A stretch of 64,000 nt of DNA from Actinomycetes bacterium (GCA_021791895.1 JAJYVS010000011.1:1-64000), one strand, 5' to 3'; shown: positions 8,782-18,164, numbered from the stretch's first letter. A program made the numbers and translations. The notes: generated from the letters alone by a model not told the origin.

Positions 8782-9486
8782 TTAGGTGCCGAGGGGCCTC
8801 TCGGTGTTCGGCCGCTTCGCTGCCCGCTCCGGTTTGGACGGGCTGTCGCCTTCTGCGGTGGCCCACCGGACCGCGCGCACGAGGATCCGGGACGACATGA
8901 GGGCGACCTGTTCGATCGAGCGCCCGAAATCCGAGACGAGCTCGCGGGTGGTGAAGGCACTGACGTGGATCGCGAAAAGGTCGACCAACCACCCCGGGGG
9001 GTTCGACCGGTTCCCGGCCAGACGCCAGGCCCCTCGGGCGATGCCGTTGACCAGCCGGGTACGCCCGGCCAGCCGCTCGGCCGCCACGTCGCCGAGCTCC
9101 CCCGACAGGGTGTAGCCGAGGGCAGCGAGCTCCCAGTAGCCCCGCCCGAGCTCGGCGTTGACCCGGTGGACCTCCTCGAGCAGCGCCGGCAGCCAAGCCT
9201 CGAGGGAGGCACCCGGTTCAGGCACCGGGAGGGTGTCGCGATAGTGGAAGAGCTGGTTGCGCAATGCGGTGGCGATCATGTGGTCACGAGTGCCGTAGTG
9301 CCGAAACACCGTGCGGATGCTCACCGCGGCCGCCGCCGCGACCTCCTCGACCGTCGCACTGAGGCCCTTGTCCGCCAAGACCTGCATGGCGGCGCGCTCG
9401 ATCCGGTCTCGTGCCACCATGCGCTGCTCGTGGACCAAGGAGACGGCGCCGGGCTGGTTGGGCCGGGGGCCTGCCACTGACCCCAC
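8782..9486 (-). CDS. TetR-family transcriptional regulator
   Basis: A 234-residue regulator. The DNA-binding region spans about residues 25-70, with the helix-turn-helix in VEEVAAAAAVSIRTVFRHYGTRDHMIATAL. The C-terminal ligand domain is not assignable to a known effector. It is divergent from the acyl-CoA dehydrogenase operon, with palindromes in the shared promoter region (9509-9538), so it most likely represses that operon, perhaps in response to an acyl-CoA. The first ~15 residues are poorly conserved and the start could be a little further in. Confidence 0.88.
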   Translation of the reverse strand: MGSVAGPRPNQPGAVSLVHEQRMVARDRIERAAMQVLADKGLSATVEEVAAAAAVSIRTVFRHYGTRDHMIATALRNQLFHYRDTLPVPEPGASLEAWLPALLEEVHRVNAELGRGYWELAALGYTLSGELGDVAAERLAGRTRLVNGIARGAWRLAGNRSNPPGWLVDLFAIHVSAFTTRELVSDFGRSIEQVALMSSRILVRAVRWATAEGDSPSKPERAAKRPNTERPLGT

Positions 9487-9507
9487 CCTACCGGGTGTGC
9501 GACCTTG

Positions 9508-9538
9508 TTGACAGCCAGGTTGTCACAGTAGAGTGACA
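9508..9538 (+). promoter_or_regulatory. promoter with overlapping palindromes upstream of the acyl-CoA dehydrogenase operon
   Basis: A -35-like TTGACA (9508-9513) is followed by TAGAGT (9529-9534). Two inverted repeats overlap these elements: TGACA-N7-TGTCA (9509-9525) and TGTCAC-N6-GTGACA (9521-9538). Their place between the divergent tetR gene and the operon suggests they are TetR binding sites blocking RNA polymerase. Confidence 0.55.
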
Positions 9539-9752
9539 CGCGGCCTGGACTGACGCCGGGAGAGGAGGCGGAGGAGCCGATGACGCCCACCGAGACGAGC
9601 GCACCGGTGGCCCGCGGCCACCGGGTGGGTCGCCCGTCGCCCGTCGGCACCCCGGACATCTCCGAACCGAGCAGCGTCAGGCCCACCGACCCCTCCAGAC
9701 CCACGGGAACGACGGGCCTCGTCCCGTGCTCCACCCCCCAAGGAGGATCTAC

Positions 9753-11009
9753 ATGACGAGCACGATGGAAATCGATCTCGGCCCCGAGGCCAAGGCCTTC
9801 CGGGACGAGCTGCGCGAGTGGCTCGAGGCCAACAAGCCCAAGCCGGACGAGAAGGCGTCGATCGAAGCCGACTCGATGGCCGAGGCTCCCCGGCGGGGCA
9901 TGGGCATGGGCGCGGCATGGCAGCAGTGGGCCGAGAAGCTGCACGACGCCCGCTACCTGTGCGTGAGTTGGCCCGAGGAGTTCGGCGGTCGGGGCCTCTC
10001 GGGGATCGAGGTCGCGGTCATGAACGAGGAGTTCGCCCGGGCCGGTGTGCCCCGGATCACCCGGGGCATGGGCGAGTGGCTAGTCGGCCCGTCGATCATC
10101 GTCTGGGGCACCGACGAACAGAAGGCCCACTTCCTCCCTCGCATCATCGACGGCACCGATCGGTACTGCCAGGGCTTCTCCGAGCCCGACGCCGGGAGCG
10201 ACCTGGCCTCGCTCAAGACCCGAGGCGTCGTCGATGGCGACGAGATCGTCATCACCGGCCAGAAGGTCTGGACCTCGGGGTCCCAGATGGCCAACATGAT
10301 GTTCTGCCTGTGCCGGACAGATCCCGACGTGCCGAAGCACCAGGGGATCTCCTACGTGCTCGTGCCGATGAGGCGCGAGGACGGCTCCTCCAACGGTTTC
10401 GAGCTGAGCCCGATCAAGCAGATGAACGGCGGGGCGGGCTTCACCCAGACCTTCATCACTGAGGCCCGGGCCCCAATGTTCAACGTGATCGCCGGCCTGA
10501 ACAACGGGTGGCGGGTAACCATGACCACCCTGGGCAACGAGCGGGGCGGCAACGCCACCACCCAGCACGTCCAATACACCCGTCAGTTCTGGGACGCCGT
10601 CGACATGGTGCGCGAGCGGGGCAAGCAACACGATGCCCTCACCCGCCAGCAGCTGGCCTGGGCGTTCACCCGGACCGAGATCATGCGCTTCCAGGGTCTC
10701 CGGCTGCTCTCCGAGGTCATCGCGAAGAAGGAGCCGGGACCCGCCTCGTCGGTCAACAAGATGTTCTGGTCCGAGTACGCCCAGCGGTTCGCCGAGATCC
10801 TGATGGACATCCGCGGTGCCGACGCGCTGGTCATGCCAGAGCAGAAGCCCGACGAGTACCGTCCGGACCGCTGGCAGTCCGACTTCCTCACCACTCGCTC
10901 GGTCACGATCTGGGGAGGCACCGCCCAGGTCCAGCGCAACATCGTCGGCGAGCGGGTGCTCGGGCTCCCAAAGGACCCCTCGAACGAAGACGGACGGACC
11001 GGTCGCTGA
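9753..11009 (+). CDS. acyl-CoA dehydrogenase (FadE family)
   Basis: A 418-residue FAD enzyme that introduces the alpha-beta double bond into an acyl-CoA. The ATG at 9753 is set by a strong AAGGAGG seven bases upstream. Family signs are the N-terminal helical domain, the GFSEPDAGSDLASLKT flavin/substrate segment (about residue 140), TGQKVWTSG (about 170) and the closing IWGGTAQVQRNIVGERVLGLP. It is the first gene of a three-gene set with an SDR and a luciferase-like oxidoreductase, suggesting degradation of an unusual acyl or cyclic substrate rather than routine fatty acids. Control by the divergent TetR is likely. Confidence 0.92.
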   Translation: MTSTMEIDLGPEAKAFRDELREWLEANKPKPDEKASIEADSMAEAPRRGMGMGAAWQQWAEKLHDARYLCVSWPEEFGGRGLSGIEVAVMNEEFARAGVPRITRGMGEWLVGPSIIVWGTDEQKAHFLPRIIDGTDRYCQGFSEPDAGSDLASLKTRGVVDGDEIVITGQKVWTSGSQMANMMFCLCRTDPDVPKHQGISYVLVPMRREDGSSNGFELSPIKQMNGGAGFTQTFITEARAPMFNVIAGLNNGWRVTMTTLGNERGGNATTQHVQYTRQFWDAVDMVRERGKQHDALTRQQLAWAFTRTEIMRFQGLRLLSEVIAKKEPGPASSVNKMFWSEYAQRFAEILMDIRGADALVMPEQKPDEYRPDRWQSDFLTTRSVTIWGGTAQVQRNIVGERVLGLPKDPSNEDGRTGR

Positions 11010-11078
11010 GGGCGGTCCGCAACGCAGCCAACCCCAGTCAAGAACTAGACAACAGCACGAACAACCAGGAGGAGCATC

Positions 11079-12005
11079 ATGGCCGGAATCTGTGACGGAC
11101 GGATCGTCATCGTCACCGGGGCGGGGCGGGGCATCGGCCGTTCGCACGCCCTCGAGTTCGCCGCCCAGGGGGCCAAGGTCGTCGTGAACGACCTGGGCGC
11201 CAAGGTCGACGGGACCGGGGCCGACGCCGGACCGGCCAGCGAGGTCGTGTCGGCGATCAAGGACATGGGTGGCGAGGCCATCGCCAACGGCGACGACGTA
11301 AGCGACTTCGAGGGAGCCAAGCGGCTGATCGAGTCGGCCGTCTCCGCCTTCGGCGGTCTCGACGTCCTGGTCAACAACGCCGGGATCCTGCGAGACCGCA
11401 TGCTCATCAACATGACCCCCGAGGAGTGGGACGCCGTCATCCGCGTCCACCTCCGGGGCACCTACGCGCCGGCCCACCACGCCGCCGTCTACTGGCGGGA
11501 GCGGGCCAAGGGTGGCGAGACCAACGACGCCCGGATCATCAACACGAGCTCCTCGTCGGGGATCTACGGCAACGTGGGGCAGGCCAACTACGGCGCTGCC
11601 AAGGCCGGGATCGCCGCCTTCACCATCATCTCGGCCATGGAGCTCGGCCGCTACGGCGTGACCGTCAACGCCATCGCCCCGGGCGCGCTCACCCGGATGA
11701 CCGAGGGTCTGCGGCCCGACCGGCCCGAGGTGAAGCCGGACGAGTTCGACGCCCGGTCCCCCGACAACGTCGCCCCGCTGGTCGTCTGGCTGGGGTCCAA
11801 GGAGTCGGCCGGCATCACCGGCCGGGTCTTCAACGTGGCCGGTGGGCGGATCAGCGTCGCCGAGGGGTGGCACGCCGGCCCCGGCGTCGACAAGGGCGAT
11901 CGCTGGGATCCGGCCGAGCTCGGCAAGGTGGTACCGGACCTGGTCGAGAAGGCCGCTCCCAACGCTGCGATGAGCGGCGAGCGGCCCCAGCGCACCTCGT
12001 CGTGA
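11079..12005 (+). CDS. SDR family oxidoreductase (3-hydroxyacyl-CoA dehydrogenase-like)
   Basis: A 308-residue short-chain dehydrogenase. It has the cofactor motif TGAGRGIG (13-20), NNAG (99-102), the serine cluster NTSSSSG (155-161) and the YxxxK pair Tyr171/Lys175. Asp38 in NDLG after strand 2 points to NAD. Close resemblance to the dehydrogenase part of peroxisomal multifunctional enzyme type 2 suggests oxidation of a 3-hydroxyacyl-CoA, the step after the acyl-CoA dehydrogenase encoded upstream. An AGGAGGAG ribosome site precedes the ATG. The stop overlaps the next start (GTGA). Confidence 0.9.
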   Translation: MAGICDGRIVIVTGAGRGIGRSHALEFAAQGAKVVVNDLGAKVDGTGADAGPASEVVSAIKDMGGEAIANGDDVSDFEGAKRLIESAVSAFGGLDVLVNNAGILRDRMLINMTPEEWDAVIRVHLRGTYAPAHHAAVYWRERAKGGETNDARIINTSSSSGIYGNVGQANYGAAKAGIAAFTIISAMELGRYGVTVNAIAPGALTRMTEGLRPDRPEVKPDEFDARSPDNVAPLVVWLGSKESAGITGRVFNVAGGRISVAEGWHAGPGVDKGDRWDPAELGKVVPDLVEKAAPNAAMSGERPQRTSS

Positions 12006-13393
12006 AGTTCGGCATCTTCTACGAACACCAGCTGCCCCGCCCCTGGGAGCCGGACTCCGAGTACCGGTTGCTCCAGGACGCCCTGGAACAGGTCGAGCTC
12101 GCGGACAAGCTCGGGTTCGACTACGTCTGGGAGGTCGAGCACCACTTCTTGGAGGAGTACAGCCACTCCTCGGCTCCCGAAGTGTTCTTGGCCGCGGCGT
12201 CGCAGCGGACCAAGCGGATCAAGCTCGGTCACGGCATCGTTCAGACGCCGCCACCCTTCAACCACCCGGCCCGGGTGGCCGAGCGGATCGCCACCTTGGA
12301 CCTCGTCTCGGGCGGCCGGGTGCAGTTCGGGACGGGCGAGGCCGGCTCGGAGGCCGAGCTCGGGGGGTTCCTCATCGATCCGTCGAGCAAACGAGCCATG
12401 TGGGAGGAGGGACTGCGGGTCGCTCTCCGGTGCATGACCGAGGCTCCCTTCACCGGCCATGCCGGTGACTGGGTGACCATGCCGCCGCGCAACGTGGTGC
12501 CCAAGCCCCGCCAGAAGCCCCACCCCCCGGTCTGGGTGGCCTGCAGTCGCCGCGACACCATCCACCTCGCCGCCCAGAAGGGCATCGGGGCCCTGACCTT
12601 CGCCTTCATCGACCCCGAGGAGGCCCAGCACTGGGTCAGCGACTACTACGAGACCCTCGAGCGCGAGTGCGTGCCGATCGGTGACGCCGTCAACCCCAAC
12701 GTGGCCGCCGTGACCCCGTTCATGTGCGCCCCGACCGAGGAGCAGGCCATCGAGCGCGGCACCGTCGGGTCGAACTTCTTCGGGTACTCCCTCGGCCACT
12801 ACTACCTGTTCGGCGAACACCGCCCGGGGGTGACCGACGTCTGGAGCGAGTTCGAACGTCGCCGGGCCGAGCAGGGGTACGACCCCGAGGCGGTGCGTCA
12901 GGCGGCGGCCAACCCCGAACGGCTCGGGGCCCGGGCCGTGCAGGCCGGGGTGAGCGGGTTGCGGGGGTCGGTCGGGACCCCCGAGCAGATCCGCGACTAC
13001 CTACGCCGCTATGAGGAACTGGGGGTCGACCAGGTGGTCTTCGTCAGCCAGGCGGGTCGGAACCGCCACCAAGACATCATGGAAAGCCTCGAGCTGTTCG
13101 GCACCAAGGTCCTCCCCGAGTTCGCCGAACGCGACGAGGGGCGCAGCGCAGCAAAGGAAGCCCGCCTGGCGCCGATCCTCGAGCGGGTGATGGCCCGAAA
13201 GCCGCCGGAGGATCACCCTCCGTTGCCCTCTCCCGGCTACTCCTTCCCGGCCATGCCCCGGGCTGCCGCCGACCGTTCCGGCACCGACGAGTTCCTGGCC
13301 GAGCTCGAGGAGTACGCCAACCAGCGGGCCACGGGCAACGGTCCTCCCCCGGGCACCGGGGTCGGCGGACCCGGTCGCGGGATCCTCAGCTAA
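12002..13393 (+). CDS. LLM-class flavin-dependent oxidoreductase
   Basis: A 463-residue bacterial luciferase-like TIM barrel, longer than the usual 330-400. The start is the GTG that shares GTGA with the SDR stop, indicating translational coupling. Visible landmarks are the FGIFYEHQLP start, EHHFLEEYS (about residue 40), HGIVQTPPPFNHP (about 78) and the SGGRVQFGTG flavin phosphate region (about 100). These enzymes use FMN from a reductase, or F420, for monooxygenation or hydride transfer. A flavin reductase gene lies 1 kb downstream on the other strand and could supply FMNH2. The last ~70 residues are a low-complexity Pro/Gly/Ala extension. Confidence 0.88.
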   Translation: MKFGIFYEHQLPRPWEPDSEYRLLQDALEQVELADKLGFDYVWEVEHHFLEEYSHSSAPEVFLAAASQRTKRIKLGHGIVQTPPPFNHPARVAERIATLDLVSGGRVQFGTGEAGSEAELGGFLIDPSSKRAMWEEGLRVALRCMTEAPFTGHAGDWVTMPPRNVVPKPRQKPHPPVWVACSRRDTIHLAAQKGIGALTFAFIDPEEAQHWVSDYYETLERECVPIGDAVNPNVAAVTPFMCAPTEEQAIERGTVGSNFFGYSLGHYYLFGEHRPGVTDVWSEFERRRAEQGYDPEAVRQAAANPERLGARAVQAGVSGLRGSVGTPEQIRDYLRRYEELGVDQVVFVSQAGRNRHQDIMESLELFGTKVLPEFAERDEGRSAAKEARLAPILERVMARKPPEDHPPLPSPGYSFPAMPRAAADRSGTDEFLAELEEYANQRATGNGPPPGTGVGGPGRGILS

Positions 13394-13399
13394 GCCGGG

Positions 13400-14206
13400 T
13401 CAGGGCGCGGGCGGCCGCAACGAGGCCTGCACCCGCCGCATCCCGTTCAGCCAGCGTTCCCGGTCCCCGGCCCGGCGTTGCTCGTAGGTGGCGACCTCGG
13501 GATGTGGCAGGATCAGGAACCGGTTCTCGGCCAACGCAGCCAGGACGACGTCCGCCACCTCCTCGGCCTCCAAGAACCCGTCCCGGCCGGCGGTCGACCG
13601 GGCGACCTCGGAGGGGTCCCGCCGGCGCCCCTCCCCGCCGGTCATGTTGGTCCAGACCCCCTGGGGGCACAGGCACGACACCCCGATCCCGCGGTCCCCG
13701 TAGGTGATCGACAGCCACTCGGCCAGTGCCACCGCGGCGTGCTTGGTCACGCTGTAGGGCGCCGAGCCGATCTGGGTCAGCAGTCCGGCCGCCGATGCGG
13801 TGGAGAGCAGGTACCCCTCGCCCCGTTCGAGCATGCCGGGCAGCGCCGCTCGAGCGGCATAGATGTGGGCCAGCACGTTGACCCGCCAGATCCTGTCCCA
13901 ATCCCCGTTGTCGACCTCCACCCCGCCGGCGACGATGATCCCGGCGTTCGAGCAGAACAGGTCGATGCGGCCGAACTCCTCCTCGGCGGCACGCACGAGG
14001 GCCACCACGTCGGGCTCCGAGCCGACATCGGTCACCACCGCCCGCCCCCGACCGTCGAACTCGTCGGCGACGGCCCGTGCCCCCTCGGCATCCCGATCGG
14101 CCACGACGATCGCGGCCGCACCGGCGGCGGCGAAGGCCCGGCACAGGGCACGCCCGATGCCGCTCGCACCTCCGGTGACCACCACTACCCGGTCCTTCAC
14201 GTCCAC
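13400..14206 (-). CDS. SDR family oxidoreductase
   Basis: A 268-residue short-chain dehydrogenase. The GTG at 14206 is preferred over the GTG at 14230 because GGGGAGG lies just upstream of it. It has TGGASGIG near the N-terminus, Asp in VVADRD after strand 2 (NAD preference), CSNAG in place of NNAG, and the YSVTK catalytic pair. It faces the acyl-CoA dehydrogenase operon tail to tail, with only six bases between stops. It probably handles a hydroxyl/keto step related to that pathway, but the substrate cannot be read from the sequence. Confidence 0.88.
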   Translation of the reverse strand: MDVKDRVVVVTGGASGIGRALCRAFAAAGAAAIVVADRDAEGARAVADEFDGRGRAVVTDVGSEPDVVALVRAAEEEFGRIDLFCSNAGIIVAGGVEVDNGDWDRIWRVNVLAHIYAARAALPGMLERGEGYLLSTASAAGLLTQIGSAPYSVTKHAAVALAEWLSITYGDRGIGVSCLCPQGVWTNMTGGEGRRRDPSEVARSTAGRDGFLEAEEVADVVLAALAENRFLILPHPEVATYEQRRAGDRERWLNGMRRVQASLRPPAP

Positions 14207-14315
14207 CGCGCCCACCTCCCCTGGCGTCACACGCCTGGCCGCTCACAAAACTCCTGTTCAGGGGCACAATAGCAGCGAGCACCGGCGCCCACTGACCGGC
14301 GGTCGGCGCCGATGC

Positions 14316-14798
14316 TCAGGCCCGGAAGGTGCCGAATCCGCCCCGATAGAAGAGGAGGGGCCGACCGGTGCCCACCCCCAGTGCCAGGACTCCCCCGGTG
14401 ACGAGCTCGTGGTCGCCGGCGTCGAAGATCTGCTCGAGCTCGCACTCGACCCAGGCGACGACGCCCTCGAGGAGGGGGGCACCGGTGGCCGGACCGTGCT
14501 CCCACGCGACCCCGGTGAACTTGTCCCCACCGGAGATGGCGAACGAACGGGCCAGAGCCTCCTGATCCGCGGCCAGGATGTTCACGCAAAACGACCCGGC
14601 CTCGGCGATCTTCGGCCAGCTGGTCGAGTTCTTCCCTGGCGCGAGCAGGACCATGGCCGGATCGAGGGAGAGGGCGGCAAAGGCCTGGCAGGTGAACCCG
14701 ACCGGGTCCTCACCCGAGGCGGTGACCACCGTCACGCCGCTGGCGAAGTGTCCGAGCACCTCGCGGAACCTGGCCGCGTCGATGCTCGCCGATGCCAC
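14316..14798 (-). CDS. flavin reductase family protein
   Basis: A 160-residue protein of the FMN-binding split-barrel flavin reductase family (HpaC/HsaB-like). The start GTG 14798 gives the family's opening FREVLGHFASGVTVVTA. The GFTCQAFAALSLDPAMVLL strand pair and the FCVNILAADQ segment are typical. It reduces FMN or FAD with NAD(P)H and passes the reduced flavin to a partner monooxygenase; the luciferase-like enzyme at 12002-13393 is the obvious local candidate (inference). Confidence 0.9.
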   Translation of the reverse strand: MASASIDAARFREVLGHFASGVTVVTASGEDPVGFTCQAFAALSLDPAMVLLAPGKNSTSWPKIAEAGSFCVNILAADQEALARSFAISGGDKFTGVAWEHGPATGAPLLEGVVAWVECELEQIFDAGDHELVTGGVLALGVGTGRPLLFYRGGFGTFRA

Positions 14799-14904
14799 GA
14801 CCCGGCATCGTAGGGCACGATGCCGCAACCAGTCCGGGCCCGGAGACCGGGCCCAACCCGGTCGTGCCGGCCGGCCTCTTGACCAGGCTGACGGGGCGGC
14901 TCGG

Positions 14905-14910
14905 TAGGGT
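14905..14910 (+). promoter_or_regulatory. -10 element for a leaderless transcript
   Basis: TAGGGT sits six bases before the ATG at 14917. This spacing places the transcription start at the start codon, the usual arrangement of leaderless actinobacterial genes; no Shine-Dalgarno sequence is present. Confidence 0.45.
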
Positions 14911-14916
14911 GCGGCC

Positions 14917-15690
14917 ATGGACGCCGCAGCCCACAACCGCGCGGCCTGGGACCACGAAGTGGCCACCGGAAACCGCTGGACCGTCCCGGTGGGGGCCAAG
15001 GCGATCGCCCGTGCCCGCCGTGGTGACTGGAACGTGGTCCTCACGCCGCGACGGCCCGTGCCCCGAGCCTGGTTCGGCGAGCTCACCGGCACCGAGGTCC
15101 TCTGTCTCGCCTCGGGCGGTGGCCAACAGGGGCCGATCCTCGCGGCGGCGGGAGCTCGCGTGACGGTGCTGGACAACTCCCCGGCTCAGCTGGCCCAGGA
15201 CCGGAAGGTGGCCGCCCGCGAAGACCTGCACATCGAGACGGTGCTCGGCGACATGGCCGATCTCTCCTCTTTCGCCGACGCCACGTTCGGCCTGATCGTG
15301 CACCCCTGCTCCAACTGCTTCTCCGAGGTGGTCCTTCCGGTCTGGCGCGAGTGCTACCGGGTGCTCCAGAGGGGCGGAGCCCTCTTGGCCGGCTTTGCCA
15401 ACCCGCTCCTCTTCTGCTTCGACCGGGAGAAGGAGCGGCTCGGTCAGCTCGAGATCCGCTATCCGGTCCCCTACTCCGACGTCACCTCGCTCGACGCGGA
15501 GGAACGAGCCCGCTTTTTGGAGCCCGACGAGCCACTGTGCTTCGGGCACTCCCTCGAGGACCAGATCGGCGGGCAGCTCGACGCCGGGTTCGTCGTGACC
15601 GGGTTGTACGAGGACTACCACGAAGACGGAGACATCACGGTGCCGTACTTTCCCGGGTTCCTGGCCACCCGGGCCCTCAAGCCGGCCTGA
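14917..15690 (+). CDS. class I SAM-dependent methyltransferase
   Basis: A 257-residue methyltransferase. Motif I is [12 protein letters not shown] (about residues 63-74), followed by VTVLDNSP with the ribose-binding Asp (about 84) and VLGDMADL (about 110). The N-terminus [22 protein letters not shown] and the loop [13 protein letters not shown] are typical of a widely distributed but uncharacterised family. The acceptor is unknown. It is transcribed away from the flavin reductase gene and seems to have its own leaderless promoter. Confidence 0.88.
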   Translation: MDAAAHNRAAWDHEVATGNRWTVPVGAKAIARARRGDWNVVLTPRRPVPRAWFGELTGTEVLCLASGGGQQGPILAAAGARVTVLDNSPAQLAQDRKVAAREDLHIETVLGDMADLSSFADATFGLIVHPCSNCFSEVVLPVWRECYRVLQRGGALLAGFANPLLFCFDREKERLGQLEIRYPVPYSDVTSLDAEERARFLEPDEPLCFGHSLEDQIGGQLDAGFVVTGLYEDYHEDGDITVPYFPGFLATRALKPA

Positions 15691-15809
15691 ACGCTCGGAG
15701 GTCCGTCGGCGCCCCCGCCCGACGCGGTTGAGACCCACCGTTGGCGTCCATTCGAGATCGTCGGTGTCTACATTGTCCGTTGTCCGAGCCCGCCCGACGA
15801 CCGTTCACC

Positions 15810-16022
15810 ATGCCGAAGCGCCGACCGCGAACCCACCGAGAACTGCGCCTCGACTCCTCGCACTGGCGTCGAGACGGCAGCGCGAAGGTCCGCTTCCCCT
15901 CCCACACCGACGCGCTGGACGCGGCAGCGGAGCGGAGTACGGAGGCCGGGACGACCCTCGCCGTCTACGAGTGCCCGTACTGCCACGGGTGGCACATGGG
16001 TCGGAGAGACGAGGAACGCTGA
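15810..16022 (+). CDS. small protein with a CPYCHGWHMG knuckle
   Basis: A 70-residue basic protein. The open frame starts at 15741, but the ATG at 15810 gives MPKRRPRTHRE as a more natural start. The C-terminus has VYECPYCHGWHMGRR, in which a CxxC pair and two histidines could bind zinc. The Arg/Lys-rich N-terminus suggests nucleic acid binding. This CPYCxGWHxG ending is recurrent in small actinobacterial proteins of unknown role. It stands alone between the methyltransferase and the convergent FAD oxidase. Confidence 0.6.
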   Translation: MPKRRPRTHRELRLDSSHWRRDGSAKVRFPSHTDALDAAAERSTEAGTTLAVYECPYCHGWHMGRRDEER

Positions 16023-16057
16023 GCGTCCGTCCGGCCAGCGTGCCGTCGGGGATCGGG

Positions 16058-17440
16058 TCAGGGCGTGGGGTCGAAGATGCGGCCCGGGCCGAGGATGCCC
16101 CGCGGATCGAAGGCAGCTTTGATGCGACGCATCAAGGCCACCTTGGCGGGATCCTCGAGTGCTGCCAAGTGGCGCTTCTTCGCGGTACCGATTCCGTGCT
16201 CCCCACTGATCGCCCCACCATGGCCGACGCCGAGCTCGAGGACCGAGCGCACCGTCTGCTCGCAGCGCTCGGGGTCGGGCTGGAACACCGAGAGGTGCAC
16301 GTTCCCGTCGCCGACGTGTCCACAACCGCCGATGTAGGACCCGAACTTCTCGGCCACCGCTGCCACATCGGCCAGGTAGGCGTGCATCGCCGATCTTGGA
16401 ACCACGACGTCGATGAGTTCGTTCGCCCCTGCCGCCTTGGCCACGAAGAACGCTCGCTCCCTCGCGACGATCAGTTCTGCCGCGGCGCCCGAAGAGAGCA
16501 CGTAGACGTCGATCGCCCCCAGGGATCCGAGGAGCTCGGCGAGGGTGGCCGTGTCGGCTTCGAGCCGGTCCTCGTGGGAGGACTCGAGCACCGCGATCAG
16601 GTAGGCGCTCGCGAAACGTCGAACGTCCTCGGGGACGCCGAGCTCGACATCGACGTTCGCCGTGATGGCCATGAGCGTCGCGGCATCAAGGTACTCGAGG
16701 ACCCGAGCCCCGAGATCTCGCTCGAGCACCCTGGGCACCGCCCGAGTGATCGCCTCCAGGGTGGCGAAGGGGACCAGCACGGTTGCGGCGTGTTCGAGCC
16801 TCGGATAGAGCCGCACCGTCGCTTCGGTGACGAGGCCGAGGGTCCCCTCGGAGCCCACCACGAGCTGGGTCAGGTCGTATCCGGACGAGGACTTGACGAA
16901 CTTCCCGCCGGTCCGGATGACCTCTCCGCCCGGGAGCACCACCTCCAGGCCCAGCACCTGATGCCTGGTGACCCCATACTTGACCGCTCGCATGCCTCCG
17001 GCGTTGGTCGCGACGTTGCCGCCGATTGACGCGCTGTTCTCTCCGGGGAACACCGGGTAGACGAGCCCGAGCGGGGCGACTCGGTGGTCGAGCTGCTCCA
17101 GGGTCACCCCGGGCTGGACCACGGCGACATGGTTCTCCGTGTCGATCTCGAGGATTCGGTCCATCTTGGCGAACGAGACGAGGAGCGACCCTGGAGTCGG
17201 AACCGCCGCCCCGGAGAGGCCGGTCCCGCTGCCCCGGGCGATCACGGGCACCCGGTGCTCGTGGGCCAGGCGCAGGATCTCGGCGACCTCGGCAGTCGTC
17301 GTCGGAAGGACGACGGCCGCCGGGGACACGGGGACGACACCCAGGGTCTCGTCGTGACCGAACTCCTCGGGCACCGCATCGTCCACCAGCAGCTGCCCCG
17401 GCTCGACCACGTCGGCGAGGAGCTCGACCAACCGGCTCAT
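16058..17440 (-). CDS. GlcD-like FAD-binding oxidoreductase
   Basis: A 460-residue flavoenzyme of the D-lactate/glycolate oxidase family. The start ATG 17440 follows GGAGG by four bases. The FAD domain carries VIARGSGTGLSGAAVP (PP-loop, about residues 75-90), PGENSASIGGNVATNAGG (about 140), and SSSGYDLTQLVVGSEGTLG (about 193). The C-terminal domain shows HVGDGNVHLS and GEHGIGTAKK (about 375 and 420). Family members oxidise a 2-hydroxy acid to a 2-oxo acid and pass electrons to quinone or cytochrome c. No iron-sulfur partner gene is adjacent. Confidence 0.92.
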   Translation of the reverse strand: MSRLVELLADVVEPGQLLVDDAVPEEFGHDETLGVVPVSPAAVVLPTTTAEVAEILRLAHEHRVPVIARGSGTGLSGAAVPTPGSLLVSFAKMDRILEIDTENHVAVVQPGVTLEQLDHRVAPLGLVYPVFPGENSASIGGNVATNAGGMRAVKYGVTRHQVLGLEVVLPGGEVIRTGGKFVKSSSGYDLTQLVVGSEGTLGLVTEATVRLYPRLEHAATVLVPFATLEAITRAVPRVLERDLGARVLEYLDAATLMAITANVDVELGVPEDVRRFASAYLIAVLESSHEDRLEADTATLAELLGSLGAIDVYVLSSGAAAELIVARERAFFVAKAAGANELIDVVVPRSAMHAYLADVAAVAEKFGSYIGGCGHVGDGNVHLSVFQPDPERCEQTVRSVLELGVGHGGAISGEHGIGTAKKRHLAALEDPAKVALMRRIKAAFDPRGILGPGRIFDPTP

Positions 17441-17539
17441 GGAACCTCCCGGCGACGTCGCACACACCACCCTACGTCGAGGGTCGCTCGCTTCGAGGGG
17501 TGCCGTCCCTGCTCGGAGGAACCACGGTGCCGGTCATCG

Positions 17540-18043
17540 TCAGTGCAGCAGGAGCCGGATCCCGAGGATGCCCAAACCGAAGGCAAGACCGATCGAGGTC
17601 TCAACGAGCAGGTCACGAACACCCAGGTGACGACGGATCGACGCGACGAGCTCGAAGCCGACCAGTTCCACGCCGGCGCACCAGAGCGCCGCGGTCACCC
17701 CGGACTCCAACGTGCCCCCGGCCAACCACGCACCGAGCATCGCGAGCACCGGGATCGCAGCCCCCACCAGGATCGACGCCGCGGCGGCCAAGGAGACGAA
17801 GATCTCGTGGAAGCTCCAGGTGGCCGGCTCCCGCAGTCGCGACCCCAGGTGGTGAGCGTAAGCGTGGGCCAACCAGTACAGGATCATGGTGATGACGCTC
17901 GCGCCGAGCACCTTGCCGGTCGTCTCCTGGCGGGTGCCCTCGGCGGCGATGACCGTGGCCACCGCGAGCACGCCGTAGATAGTCCCGGCGGCGTTGGCAA
18001 AGAAGGTATTGACGGACTCGGGCGGTTCGGCATGCTCGTTCAC
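17540..18043 (-). CDS. integral membrane protein, unknown function
   Basis: A 167-residue protein with about five membrane helices (ANAAGTIYGVLAVATVIAA, VLGASVITMILYWLAHAYAHHLG, FVSLAAAASILVGAAIPVLAMLGAWL, and two near the C-terminus). GTG 18043 is chosen as the start because upstream sequence is shadow of the divergent gene. The YWLAHAYAHHLG helix has clustered histidines that could bind a metal or heme. No family is recognised with certainty. It is divergent from the TIGR01777-type gene. Confidence 0.72.
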   Translation of the reverse strand: MNEHAEPPESVNTFFANAAGTIYGVLAVATVIAAEGTRQETTGKVLGASVITMILYWLAHAYAHHLGSRLREPATWSFHEIFVSLAAAASILVGAAIPVLAMLGAWLAGGTLESGVTAALWCAGVELVGFELVASIRRHLGVRDLLVETSIGLAFGLGILGIRLLLH

Positions 18044-18164
18044 CCGAACAGGTTGCCTCGGGTTCGGCCCGAGCGCGACAGTCGCCCGCTCGTGTCCGAT
18101 CCCTCCTCGGCGGGCCCGCGCATACCCTGCAGGAGGGGGCAGTCGGAGGCGACGGAGGCAGGAC

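Noticed and set aside
9500-9540. Transposon end or recombination site from the TGTCA repeats
   Set aside because: Position between a divergent regulator and its operon, overlapping promoter hexamers, is better explained by operators; there is no transposase.
10080-11873. 597-codon minus-strand frame opposite the acyl-CoA dehydrogenase and SDR
   Set aside because: Mirror of two conserved enzymes.
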